DNA of 11,930 bases from Gemmatimonadaceae bacterium (GCA_025356185.1 JANXUN010000515.1:1-11930); one strand, 5' to 3'; counted from the first letter of the stretch, positions 1-5,891 are shown. Translations and numbers: made by a program. The notes: generated by a model not told the origin, from the sequence alone.

Positions 1-857
1 AACGCGGCGAGGTCTTCCTCACGACCGACGAAGTGGCGCTCCGTTGGCGCAAACGAAATGCGACCGCGGTTGCTCGGCTCCGCGATGCGGCGGCGCAGCA
101 TCGTTGCTTGCAAACGAATGTCGCCCGCGTGCGGACCCAACTCCGAGAGGTACCGATCCAATATCGCTAGCGCGTCCTGCTTCGATCCCGACAACGCAGT
201 ACACTCGGCGATCGTCAACGTCGCTTCTTCGTTGAGCGGATCAAACTGGCGCAGCCAACGCGCGAACGAGTTTGCACCACTCCAGTCTGCGCGATCGCGA
301 CGCGCACGGAGTTGCTCGCTCAACACGCGGCGCACATCCGCGTGCACCGTTTCGCGCTGTTCATCAATCCATTCTTGCATCTCCGGCCACGGCACGACGA
401 CGCCAGGCAAATACACGCCGAACGGCTCGTTGCCATGCACGACATCGCGTTCAAATAGCTCGGGCGAGCGTTCCACCGAGAACGTGCGCACGATTTGTTC
501 GCTGTCCAGATGCACGACGTCGCCGTGCAACGACACGCGCACCCCGTACGTGCGGCGCAACTTGTACGACGCCTGACGCAGGTTGGCACGCTGCCGCACA
601 TCACTCAGGTCGGGCCACAACGACAGCAGCAACGCGTCTCGACGCAGTTGCATCCCAGGCGTGCCCGCGAGCCGCAGCAACAACGCAAACAACGTTCCCG
701 CAGAGCTCGAGATCCGCGCGTCACCGACAAGCAGCGTCGTGGCGCCGAGCGTCTGCAAACGCACCAATGGACGACCCGAACTGTCGTGTGTCGGGAGCAG
801 CAGCCCGCCCGAGAGTGGCGGAATGGTTGGCTGAATCATCGTGCGTGCGCGTGTCAT
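1..857 (-). CDS. SARP/BTAD-type transcriptional regulator with ATPase domain, N-terminal part (runs off left edge)
   Basis: The minus-strand frame from the ATG at 857 stays open for 285 codons to the window edge, so the C-terminus is missing. Residues about 33-115 resemble an OmpR/PhoB-type winged-helix DNA-binding domain of SARP regulators (RRDALLLSLWPD, then RANLRQASYKLRR). Residues about 130-255 are helical and resemble a BTAD domain, including FDPLNEEATLTIAEC and a TPR-like repeat. Residues 275-285 (RHFVGREEDLA) are the typical entry into a STAND/AAA ATPase domain. In the family, DNA binding sits at the N-terminus and the ATPase plus TPRs act as sensor or switch; the ligand cannot be told. 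The ATG is preceded by AAGGGA, a usable SD. The in-frame ATG at 839 has none. The gene appears to have its own promoter and is probably separate from the MoxR gene upstream of it. Confidence 0.85.
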   Translation of the reverse strand, partial: MTRARTMIQPTIPPLSGGLLLPTHDSSGRPLVRLQTLGATTLLVGDARISSSAGTLFALLLRLAGTPGMQLRRDALLLSLWPDLSDVRQRANLRQASYKLRRTYGVRVSLHGDVVHLDSEQIVRTFSVERSPELFERDVVHGNEPFGVYLPGVVVPWPEMQEWIDEQRETVHADVRRVLSEQLRARRDRADWSGANSFARWLRQFDPLNEEATLTIAECTALSGSKQDALAILDRYLSELGPHAGDIRLQATMLRRRIAEPSNRGRISFAPTERHFVGREEDLAA

Positions 858-859
858 AG

Positions 860-884
860 GATCCCTTGGATCGAGTGAGGGATC
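860..884 (-). promoter_or_regulatory. Hairpin covering the ribosome binding site of the SARP/BTAD gene
   Basis: On the minus-strand transcript, GATCCCT (884-878) and AGGGATC (866-860) form a 7-bp stem with an 11-base loop, ending two bases before the ATG at 857. The 3' arm contains the only SD-like sequence of the gene, so folding would hide it. The pairing is read directly from the sequence. A role in translational control is inference. Confidence 0.4.
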
Positions 885-927
885 GACAAGGTGAGTTTTC
901 GCGTCAGCAAAGTGTCATTTCATTTCA

Positions 928-956
928 ATCGTAGCGCAAAAATCCCGGAAAGCCAA
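928..956 (-). promoter_or_regulatory. Candidate sigma70-type promoter for the SARP/BTAD gene
   Basis: Reading the minus strand, TTGGCT (956-951) and TACGAT (933-928) are separated by exactly 17 bases. Each hexamer matches four of six consensus positions. Transcription would start near 921, giving a leader of about 64 bases that includes the hairpin at 860-884. Confidence 0.4.
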
Positions 957-971
957 TCGCTGCAACGACTA

Positions 972-1018
972 ACGCCACGAACGGGCGGGAGATCACCTCC
1001 CTGAAACCGTCGTGGCGT
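972..1018. repeat. Nested inverted repeat between moxR and the SARP/BTAD gene
   Basis: ACGCCACGA (972-980) and TCGTGGCGT (1010-1018) are perfect reverse complements. They enclose a second stem, GGGAG (987-991) with CTCCC (997-1001). No T-tract follows on either strand, so this is not a convincing intrinsic terminator. The inner part holds GATCACCTCC (991-1000), identical to the 3' tail of typical 16S rRNA. It lies in the 231-base gap 858-1088, where I see no gene. Confidence 0.5.
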
Positions 1019-1040
1019 CATCAGAATCGTCCCATCTTCG

Positions 1041-1057
1041 CGCCGCAAAACGCGGCG
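1041..1057 (-). terminator. Weak hairpin downstream of moxR
   Basis: CGCCGC and GCGGCG form a 6-bp all-GC stem around a 5-base loop, 31 bases after the moxR stop on the minus strand. There is no U-run, so it may only mark or protect the 3' end of the transcript. Confidence 0.25.
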
Positions 1058-1088
1058 ACTACCGAACTATCGCGCGAAACGCGCCAGC

Positions 1089-2075
1089 CTACTTCTGCAA
1101 CTCGATCAGCTGATCGCGCGAGATGCCATCGGCTTCGGCCTGAAAGTTGACGACCAACCGGTGCCGCAACACCGCATGCGCCACCGAGCGCACGTCGTCC
1201 AGGTCGGGCATCGAACGACCGTCCATCGCTGCACGCGCTTTCGCGCCTAACACCAAATACTGCGATGCACGCGGCCCCGCGCCCCAACTCACGTACTTCT
1301 TCACCATCGCCGTCGCTTCGGGATTATCTGGACGCGTGCTGCGCGCCAATCGCACCGCATACTGGATCAAACTGGGAGGTGCCGGGAGTCGACGCACTAA
1401 GCGCTGCATCGATAACAGCTCCTCGCCGCCAAGCACCGGCTTCACATCCTTCTCCTTGTCGCCAGTTGTCGTCGACACGATCAACTCTTCTTCCTCGCGC
1501 GATGGATAGCCGAGGTTGAGTTCAAACATGAAACGATCAAGCTGCGCTTCAGGGAGTGAGTACGTGCCTTCTTGCTCAATCGGATTTTGCGTGGCGAGCA
1601 CGAAAAACGGATTTGGCAAATCGTATGTACGGCCAGCCACCGTTACTGTTTTTTCTTGCATCGCTTGCAACAGCGCAGCCTGCGTCTTCGGTGGGGCTCG
1701 ATTGATTTCGTCTGCAAGCACGATGTTGCCGAAGATTGGTCCCGGCGCAAAACGAAACGCGCGCTTGCCCGTACCGGTCTCCTCTTCCATCAACTCGGTG
1801 CCCGTAATGTCGCTGGGCATCAAGTCGGGAGTAAACTGCACACGGGAATAGGTGAGATCGAGCGCACGCGCAACCGTTTGTACCAGCAACGTTTTTGCAA
1901 GACCGGGAACGCCGATCAGCACGACGTGACCACCGGAGAGCAGCGCGGCCACAAGATCATCGACGATGAGCGATTGACCGACAATGCGATTCGCGATCTG
2001 CGCTGCAATGGCTTTGCGTGCGTGCGAAAGACGTTCTAACAGCGCGAGGTCGTTCGAGTCCGACGGAGCGTTCAC
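1089..2075 (-). CDS. MoxR-family AAA+ ATPase
   Basis: This is a 328-residue cytoplasmic AAA+ chaperone-like ATPase of the MoxR group, whose members usually assist assembly or activation of vWA-domain and metal-dependent protein complexes. Walker A is GVPGLAKT (residues 55-62), Walker B is IVLADEINRA (118-127, Asp122/Glu123), and sensor 1 is ATQNP (161-165). The MoxR-typical LPEAQLDRF follows at 174-182, and the lid domain ends with RHRLVVNFQAEADG. I chose the GTG at 2075 because it leaves about 15 residues before the conserved start of the fold, as in relatives. The frame stays open to a TTG at 2219, but that part translates the 14-base tandem repeat and is Cys/His/Met-rich, unlike MoxR. No good SD precedes any candidate start, so the exact start is uncertain. 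No DUF58, vWA or transglutaminase gene follows, which is unusual for the family. Confidence 0.9.
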   Translation of the reverse strand: MNAPSDSNDLALLERLSHARKAIAAQIANRIVGQSLIVDDLVAALLSGGHVVLIGVPGLAKTLLVQTVARALDLTYSRVQFTPDLMPSDITGTELMEEETGTGKRAFRFAPGPIFGNIVLADEINRAPPKTQAALLQAMQEKTVTVAGRTYDLPNPFFVLATQNPIEQEGTYSLPEAQLDRFMFELNLGYPSREEEELIVSTTTGDKEKDVKPVLGGEELLSMQRLVRRLPAPPSLIQYAVRLARSTRPDNPEATAMVKKYVSWGAGPRASQYLVLGAKARAAMDGRSMPDLDDVRSVAHAVLRHRLVVNFQAEADGISRDQLIELQK

Positions 2076-2129
2076 AAGAGCCACGGGCGGGAGAGTGGAG
2101 ACGCACGACGTACATTCGTGAAGCACGTC

Positions 2130-2199
2130 GCAACATGCGGAATGCAACATGCGGGGTGCAGCATGCAGGGTGTAACATGCAGGGTGCAACATGCGAGCG
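2130..2199. repeat. 14-base tandem repeat, about 4.8 copies
   Basis: Five consecutive units begin at 2130, 2144, 2158, 2172 and 2186. The consensus is GCAACATGCRGGGT; the last unit diverges in its final bases. Each unit carries a CATG core, and the third carries the palindrome GCATGC. The array lies in the leader of moxR, 55 bases upstream of the chosen start. There are no spacers, so it is not CRISPR. It is a VNTR-like array that could vary in copy number. Confidence 0.85.
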
Positions 2200-2233
2200 A
2201 CGAGCACACAGCGCGTCAATCGTACAAATAGTT

Positions 2234-2255
2234 ACGGACGTCCGAGGACGTCCGT
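2234..2255. repeat. 22-base palindrome, possible operator
   Basis: ACGGACGTCC and GGACGTCCGT are perfect inverted arms separated only by GA. The core GGACGTCC is itself palindromic and occurs twice as a direct repeat. It sits upstream of moxR and downstream of the lipoprotein gene, in the 256-base gap 2076-2331, which holds no other gene. A dimeric regulator site or a cruciform is possible. No regulator is identified. Confidence 0.5.
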
Positions 2256-2289
2256 TGTCGCGCGTGGTGCGGTAGAAACATGCGCGGTC

Positions 2290-2321
2290 GTGCGCGAAAG
2301 CGCACCCCACGCTGGTGTGGG
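2290..2321. terminator. Two adjacent hairpins downstream of the lipoprotein gene
   Basis: GTGCGC/GCGCAC (2290-2295 and 2300-2305) forms a 6-bp stem closed by GAAA on the plus strand (TTTC on the minus). CCCAC/GTGGG (2306-2310 and 2317-2321) forms a second stem. They start 11 bases after the minus-strand stop at 2332. No proper U-tract follows, so a 3'-end structure is more likely than a classic intrinsic terminator. Confidence 0.35.
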
Positions 2322-2331
2322 ATATTGGTCC

Positions 2332-2781
2332 CTACTGGAGTGCAAACTCCACGCGCTGGCGAACCGGATAGTTGTTGCTGCGCAGTTGCGCGACAAGCGT
2401 GTAGTGGCCTTTGGTTGGCGGATGCCACTTTTCCGAATACACGACGGCATCGTGTGCATCGAGCAAGCGATTCTGCATGCCTTGCGTAAACATGCGGCCC
2501 GCACTCCAGCGCCACACTTCACGGCCAGAATCGTCAAGCACGATGAAATCATGCGTGCGTCCGTCGGGGAAATCGAGCTCAACGAGTTTTCGGGAATCGT
2601 TGGCGACTTCGATCGCAAATCGCACTTCGCCGCGGGTGGTGTCGACCATGACGTGCGATGTGACACCCTGTTCTACTGCTGAGCGCGGTCGCGCGGTGGC
2701 GACGCTGTTTGGCGTACGAGGACTGCACGCAAAGATGAGTGCGGCAGCAGCCAGCAGTGGAACGATGATGCGTGGAAGCAT
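2332..2781 (-). CDS. Lipoprotein with BsuPI-type (intracellular proteinase inhibitor) domain
   Basis: From the ATG at 2781 the protein has 149 residues and starts with a lipoprotein signal: MLPR, a hydrophobic stretch, then LIFAC with the candidate lipidated Cys at residue 20. The Phe before Ala is unusual for a lipobox. The mature part matches the BsuPI fold: RFAIEVANDSRKLVELDF, then HDFIVLDDSGREVWRWS and RMFTQGMQ. The founding member of this family inhibits an intracellular Bacillus protease, but most lipoprotein members are uncharacterised, so inhibitor activity here is only a possibility. An in-frame ATG at 2856 would add 25 residues before the signal and spoil it. Neither start has an SD. 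The gene is alone on its strand, divergent from the ATP synthase operon. Confidence 0.75.
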   Translation of the reverse strand: MLPRIIVPLLAAAALIFACSPRTPNSVATARPRSAVEQGVTSHVMVDTTRGEVRFAIEVANDSRKLVELDFPDGRTHDFIVLDDSGREVWRWSAGRMFTQGMQNRLLDAHDAVVYSEKWHPPTKGHYTLVAQLRSNNYPVRQRVEFALQ

Positions 2782-2879
2782 CAGGGCGGGTAGCAGGTGA
2801 AGGTGAGGCGATGTGGAATCCGCACAAGCCGATCTGGTAAAGACTTGGACGATCATCGGTCACATTTCGATACCCGGTA

Positions 2880-2908
2880 ATGTTGTCAACGGCGCTGAAG
2901 TCTGTCAA
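2880..2908 (-). promoter_or_regulatory. Candidate promoter for the BsuPI-type lipoprotein gene
   Basis: On the minus strand TTGACA (2908-2903) is a perfect -35 box, followed after 17 bases by CAACAT (2885-2880), which matches three of six -10 positions. A second perfect TTGACA (2889-2884) lies 19 bases further on without a good -10 box. This is in the 257-base divergent gap 2782-3038, which also holds a small hairpin (AAACCG/CGGTTT, 2959-2973) and no gene. Confidence 0.4.
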
Positions 2909-3000
2909 GCGTGGATTGACGTCCTAAGTGACAGTGGCGGCGTTAGTTCCAGCTCGCGAAACCGCTTCGGTTTATGTACGGTAAGTCCAATCTCCGAAGC

Positions 3001-3029
3001 TTGCGAAAAATTTCACAAGCGCCTAATTT
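3001..3029 (+). promoter_or_regulatory. Possible promoter of the ATP synthase operon, giving a near-leaderless mRNA
   Basis: TTGCGA (3001-3006) and TAATTT (3024-3029) are spaced by 17 bases. The latter fits TAnnnT but only half of the full -10 consensus. Transcription would start within a few bases of the atpZ ATG at 3039, which has no clear SD. Weak matches; no better pair was seen in the gap. Confidence 0.25.
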
Positions 3030-3038
3030 TTGGGCCGA

Positions 3039-3323
3039 ATGGGTGACCAGACGAACAAGGCTGACCACGTATCTGCGACCGACCGGGCGCAGTCACCCGC
3101 TGCCTTGGCCGGCATGGGTATTCAGTTCGTGGCCGCGCTCCTGTTCTTCGCGTATGCAGGCAACTGGATCGACGCACGGCTTGGATCTGCACCGATCGCG
3201 CTACTGCTCGGCGTCTTTGTTGGTGGTGGCGGCACGTTTTTTCTCAACTATCGACGACTCATGCGGCGCATCGAAGCAGCAGAGCAGGCAGCGAAACGCG
3301 CGCGCGATGAGCAACTGTCGTGA
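3039..3323 (+). CDS. atpZ: AtpZ/AtpI family membrane protein of the ATP synthase operon
   Basis: A 94-residue protein with a charged N-terminus and two hydrophobic helices, about residues 24-43 (MGIQFVAALLFFAYAGNWID) and 51-68. The tail is basic and helical (YRRLMRRIEAAEQAAKRA). The pattern of Gly, Phe and G-x-x-x-D before a second Gly-rich helix fits the short AtpZ family that opens many atp operons. Its members are linked to assembly of the c-ring/Fo or to Mg/Ca transport in some Firmicutes; the role here is not shown. I chose the ATG at 3039 over the TTG at 3030. No clear SD is present. Its last four bases overlap the next gene (GTGA at 3320-3323), suggesting translational coupling. Confidence 0.8.
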   Translation: MGDQTNKADHVSATDRAQSPAALAGMGIQFVAALLFFAYAGNWIDARLGSAPIALLLGVFVGGGGTFFLNYRRLMRRIEAAEQAAKRARDEQLS

Positions 3324-3736
3324 GTAACGCGTCAACGAACGCAGAATCCAGCAACGGATCACCGCCTCGCGCGCGTGTTGGTGTGCTGCGATCCATCGTG
3401 CTGTTTACGGTGGTGCAAGCGGTCATCATTGCGCTGGTGGCGTATGGGTTATCGCAGTTCGTGTGGACCGACGCGGCGGCGGCCCGGGCGATTCGTGCGA
3501 GTGCGCTGTTAGCGGTGTCGGTGCAGTGTATCACCTTCGCAATCGCGCGCTTAGTCGCGCGGTCGCAGGTGATGGCAGGGTGGGGGTTAGGTGTTGTACT
3601 ACGCTTCGCGATCGTAGCGTTTTGGGCGTTCCTCGGCATCAAGTCGCTTGGACTCTCCGACGGACCCGCGTTGCTTTCGCTCGTCACGTTTTTCTTCGTC
3701 TCGACACTCATCGAGCCGCTTTTCTTGAACGTCTGA
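3320..3736 (+). CDS. atpI: AtpI-like four-helix membrane protein
   Basis: The protein has 138 residues and four predicted membrane helices: about 25-47 (around VLFTVVQAVIIALVAYGL), 57-78, 86-108 (around GLGVVLRFAIVAFWAFLG) and 115-136. The N-terminus is polar and Ser/Asn-rich. Size, topology and position directly before atpB match ATP synthase protein I. Sequence conservation in this family is low, so the call rests mainly on context. The GTG start overlaps the stop of atpZ by four bases, and the stop lies 5 bases before atpB. Confidence 0.65.
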   Translation: MSNASTNAESSNGSPPRARVGVLRSIVLFTVVQAVIIALVAYGLSQFVWTDAAAARAIRASALLAVSVQCITFAIARLVARSQVMAGWGLGVVLRFAIVAFWAFLGIKSLGLSDGPALLSLVTFFFVSTLIEPLFLNV

Positions 3737-3741
3737 TCCGG

Positions 3742-4773
3742 ATGCGCAGGATGATCCGTTTGTTGCACCAAAAAACTTCCGTGGTTGTCATGGTCAGTGC
3801 GTCGCTGTTTGCGCTGACCGTTGGCGCGGCGCATGCGCAAACGACAACGGCGCCCGTCGAGTCCGCGACGGTTGTGGCGACGCCGATCGCGAAGCCGTTC
3901 GATGCGCCTGCGCAGGTGGAGCATAAGTCTGCAGCCAGCGTCGATTTCATTACGCCGCACATCACCGACAGCCACCATCTTGAGATTCCGTGGCCGAACG
4001 CTGAGCTGGTGAAAGAAATTGAACTGCCGCGATTCGCGCCGGTACAAATCGGCAGCGTTGCAATCGATCTCTCACCCACGAAGCACGTCGTATTCTTGCT
4101 GCTCGGCGCGACGCTTGCCTGCGTGATGCTCATCGGCGCGGCGACCGCGAGTCGTCGGCATCATGCCGAGGGTGGACACTCGCGTGGTTTCGCTGGTGGC
4201 ATCGAAGCGATGGCGCTCAACTTGCGCAATGAGTTGGTGCTGCCAAACGTCGGGCCGCACGGCGAAGCATTCGTGCCGTTTGCACTCACACTGTTCTTCT
4301 TCATTCTGTGCTGCAATCTGCTGGGATTATTTCCGTACGGCTCTACTGCCACGGGCAACATTTCTGTGACCGCGACGTTGGCGATTCTCACAGGGATCGT
4401 TGTTGAAATCACCGGTATTCGAGCGAACGGCATTGGCTATCTGAGTACGCTCTTTTACTGGAACAAAGACCTGCCGATCGTGCTGCGCGTGGTGATGTTT
4501 TTCGTGATGTCGCCGGTCGAAATGGTGGGTAAGATTTCCAAGCCATTCGCGCTGATGATTCGTTTATTCGCGAACATGACGGCGGGACACATCGTGTTAC
4601 TTGCAGTCCTCGGCCTCATCTTCAGTTTCCAAAACTGGTATATCACCGGTCTGCCGGTGCTGATGGCTGTGGCGCTCAGCGTGCTCGAACTGTTCGTTTC
4701 GTTTTTGCAGGCGTTCATTTTCACGATGTTGGCGTGCGTCTTCATCGGGCAGATCCGCGAGGGGCACCACTAG
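3742..4773 (+). CDS. atpB: ATP synthase subunit a (Fo stator, proton channel) with signal-peptide-like extension
   Basis: A 343-residue membrane protein that forms the proton half-channels beside the c-ring. Residues 1-32 look like a signal peptide (basic start, hydrophobic core, AHA before Gln33), followed by a soluble stretch up to about 110. Then come the usual helices. Arg274 in MIRLFANMTAGH corresponds to the essential E. coli Arg210. His283 and Glu316 occupy the positions of E. coli Glu219 and His245, the exchanged pair seen in many bacteria and mitochondria. LQAFIFTML is the conserved last-helix motif. At 343 residues it is longer than E. coli subunit a (271), because of the extension. 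I start at the ATG at 3742; the frame is open upstream but that part overlaps the atpI-like gene. The ATG at 3751 is an alternative. No SD is visible, so coupling to the gene before is likely. Confidence 0.95.
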   Translation: MRRMIRLLHQKTSVVVMVSASLFALTVGAAHAQTTTAPVESATVVATPIAKPFDAPAQVEHKSAASVDFITPHITDSHHLEIPWPNAELVKEIELPRFAPVQIGSVAIDLSPTKHVVFLLLGATLACVMLIGAATASRRHHAEGGHSRGFAGGIEAMALNLRNELVLPNVGPHGEAFVPFALTLFFFILCCNLLGLFPYGSTATGNISVTATLAILTGIVVEITGIRANGIGYLSTLFYWNKDLPIVLRVVMFFVMSPVEMVGKISKPFALMIRLFANMTAGHIVLLAVLGLIFSFQNWYITGLPVLMAVALSVLELFVSFLQAFIFTMLACVFIGQIREGHH

Positions 4774-4813
4774 GGAGACGGGAGACGGGAGACGGGAGAA
4801 GGGAGAAGGGAGT
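4773..4813. repeat. 7-base tandem repeat (GGGAGAC/GGGAGAA)
   Basis: Three units GGGAGAC (4773-4793) and two units GGGAGAA (4794-4807) are followed by a partial unit to about 4813. The first base is the last base of the atpB stop codon. The units are purine-rich, and each contains GGGAG, an SD-like sequence. It is a slippage-prone array within the operon, upstream of atpE. Confidence 0.8.
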
Positions 4814-4814
4814 A

Positions 4815-4864
4815 ACCGGTCGAGCGACCGGTGATGTCCGTTGAGTTTCGACTCGGTGACGGAC
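4815..4864 (+). promoter_or_regulatory. Two-hairpin intercistronic RNA structure upstream of atpE
   Basis: Hairpin 1 pairs ACCGGTCG (4815-4822) with CGACCGGT (4825-4832), in practice with a loop of a few bases. Hairpin 2 pairs GTCCGT (4836-4841) with ACGGAC (4859-4864) and, inside, GAGT (4843-4846) with ACTC (4851-4854) around a UUCG loop. No T-run follows, so this is not a terminator. The 153-base gap is the longest in the operon, while most neighbouring genes overlap or nearly touch. Raising or tuning c-subunit expression, or mRNA processing here, is inference. Confidence 0.55.
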
Positions 4865-4926
4865 GGCGATGCTTTCACAGGCAACGCGACGTACGAAGTT
4901 CATAACGTTTACGTGCGGAGTTTTCC

Positions 4927-5208
4927 ATGATCGAAGTGATGGCGCTTCTGCAGGCCGGTGCGGCTGCAGCCAGTTCAGACAAAGGTTTGGCGATGATCGG
5001 CGCGGGCATCGCAGCGGGCGGTTCTGTGATCGGTGCCGGCATTGGCATCGGTGGCATTGGCGGATCCGCAGTTGAAGGCATGGCGCGTCAGCCAGAAGCC
5101 GCAGGCAAGATTCAGACGGCCGCACTCATCTTTGCCGCGCTCGTCGAGGGCGCCGCGTTGTTCGGCGTCGTTATCGGATTTCAGATTCAGGGTAAGATCC
5201 TGTTCTAA
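4927..5208 (+). CDS. atpE: ATP synthase subunit c (proteolipid ring, proton-binding)
   Basis: A 93-residue two-helix hairpin. Helix 1 is Gly/Ala-rich (GAGIAAGGSVIGAGIGIGG). The cytoplasmic loop is ARQPEA. Helix 2 is AALIFAALVEGAALFGVVIG, in which Glu74 is the ion-carrying carboxylate. The residues after Glu74 are Gly-Ala-Ala rather than the Ser-Thr pattern of sodium-binding rings, so proton coupling is expected. The ring needs several c copies per complex. In line with that, this gene has one of the better SDs in the operon (GCGGAG, six bases before the ATG) and is flanked by RNA structures on both sides. The extra residues before helix 1 (MIEVMALLQAGAAAA) make it longer than the 79-residue E. 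coli protein. Confidence 0.96.
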   Translation: MIEVMALLQAGAAAASSDKGLAMIGAGIAAGGSVIGAGIGIGGIGGSAVEGMARQPEAAGKIQTAALIFAALVEGAALFGVVIGFQIQGKILF

Positions 5209-5209
5209 C

Positions 5210-5256
5210 AGATTTCAAGCGCGGGGCGTCCGGCTGGACGCTCCGCGATGAAATCT
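5210..5256 (+). promoter_or_regulatory. Long stem-loop between atpE and atpF
   Basis: AGATTTCA (5210-5217) pairs with TGAAATCT (5249-5256). Inside, the 12-base arms 5220-5231 and 5236-5247 pair fully with a single G-U, closed by the loop GGCT. Only AG opposite A is unpaired, giving about 20 bp in all, starting two bases after the atpE stop. There is no U-tract (CTCCC follows), so read-through to atpF is expected. It probably stabilises the upstream atpE message against 3' exonucleases or attenuates atpF. Confidence 0.75.
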
Positions 5257-5273
5257 CTCCCACTGACTGTGTC

Positions 5274-5891
5274 ATGATCCATTTATCAGCTCGCGTGTCC
5301 TCCGTGTTTGCTCACGCGGCCGTCGCCGTCGCATCGCTTTCGGTGACGGCGTCTCGCGCGTTCGCCCTCGAGCCAGAAGGCGGCCCGGTCAACTTGCTCG
5401 CGCCAAACCCTGGGCTCATGGTTTGGACGTTGGTGACGTTTGCGATCCTGTATTTCGTACTGCGCGCGTACGCGTTCAAGCCGCTATTCGCTGCCGTCGA
5501 GGCGCGCGAAAAAGCGCTCGAAGAAGCGATCGCGAATGCAGCACGCGATCGTGACGAGGCGGCCAAGTTGCTTGCGCAGCAGCTCGCGCAACTCGAATCG
5601 GCGCGTGCCGAAGCGCAGAGCATCATTTCTGGCTCGCGTGCCACGTCTGAAAAAATGCGCAGTGATCTACTCGCGCAAACCAAGGCGCAACAAGAAGAGA
5701 TGATCGAACAGGCGCGTCGTGCGATCGAGAGCGAAAAGGTTTCTGCGATCGCCATACTGCGTCGTGAAGCGATTGATCTCGCTATCGCGGGGGCATCGCG
5801 CGTGATCGAAAAAAATCTCGATTCGACAGGCAATCGTCAGATCGTTGAGAGCTTTTTGTCGTCGCTGGACGGCGCTAAAGGCGTGCGCTGA
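5274..5891 (+). CDS. atpF: ATP synthase subunit b (peripheral stalk) with signal-peptide-like extension
   Basis: A 205-residue protein. Residues 1-32 look like a signal peptide (FAHAAVAVASLSVTASRAFA before LEPEGG). A membrane helix follows at about 46-66 (GLMVWTLVTFAILYFVLRAY) with the conserved FKPLFAAVEAREKALEEAI. A long charged coiled coil covers about 75-190, rich in Ala, Glu, Arg and Gln. In the complex it anchors delta and alpha to subunit a. E. coli subunit b has 156 residues; the extension explains most of the difference. No SD precedes the ATG, which lies 17 bases after the big stem-loop. The stop and the next start share one base (TGATG), indicating coupling with atpH. Confidence 0.93.
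   Translation: MIHLSARVSSVFAHAAVAVASLSVTASRAFALEPEGGPVNLLAPNPGLMVWTLVTFAILYFVLRAYAFKPLFAAVEAREKALEEAIANAARDRDEAAKLLAQQLAQLESARAEAQSIISGSRATSEKMRSDLLAQTKAQQEEMIEQARRAIESEKVSAIAILRREAIDLAIAGASRVIEKNLDSTGNRQIVESFLSSLDGAKGVR

Noticed and set aside
58..576. Plus-strand ORF antisense to the SARP/BTAD gene
   Set aside because: Ser/Arg/Cys-rich shadow translation; the minus strand carries clear domain motifs.
920..1021. 33-codon minus-strand ORF (MTPRRFQGGD...) across the inverted repeat
   Set aside because: Too short, no recognisable features and no clear SD; the repeat structure explains the region better.
2130..2199. CRISPR array
   Set aside because: Units are contiguous 14-mers without spacers.
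2076..2219. N-terminal extension of MoxR to a TTG
   Set aside because: It translates the 14-base repeat into Cys/His/Met-rich sequence with no likeness to the family.
3463..3741. Upstream in-frame extension of atpB
   Set aside because: It lies inside the atpI-like gene in another frame and does not resemble subunit a; the ATG at 3742 is followed by a signal-like segment.
3259..4047. 262-codon minus-strand ORF over the atp genes
   Set aside because: Low-complexity Arg/Thr-rich shadow of atpZ, the atpI-like gene and atpB.
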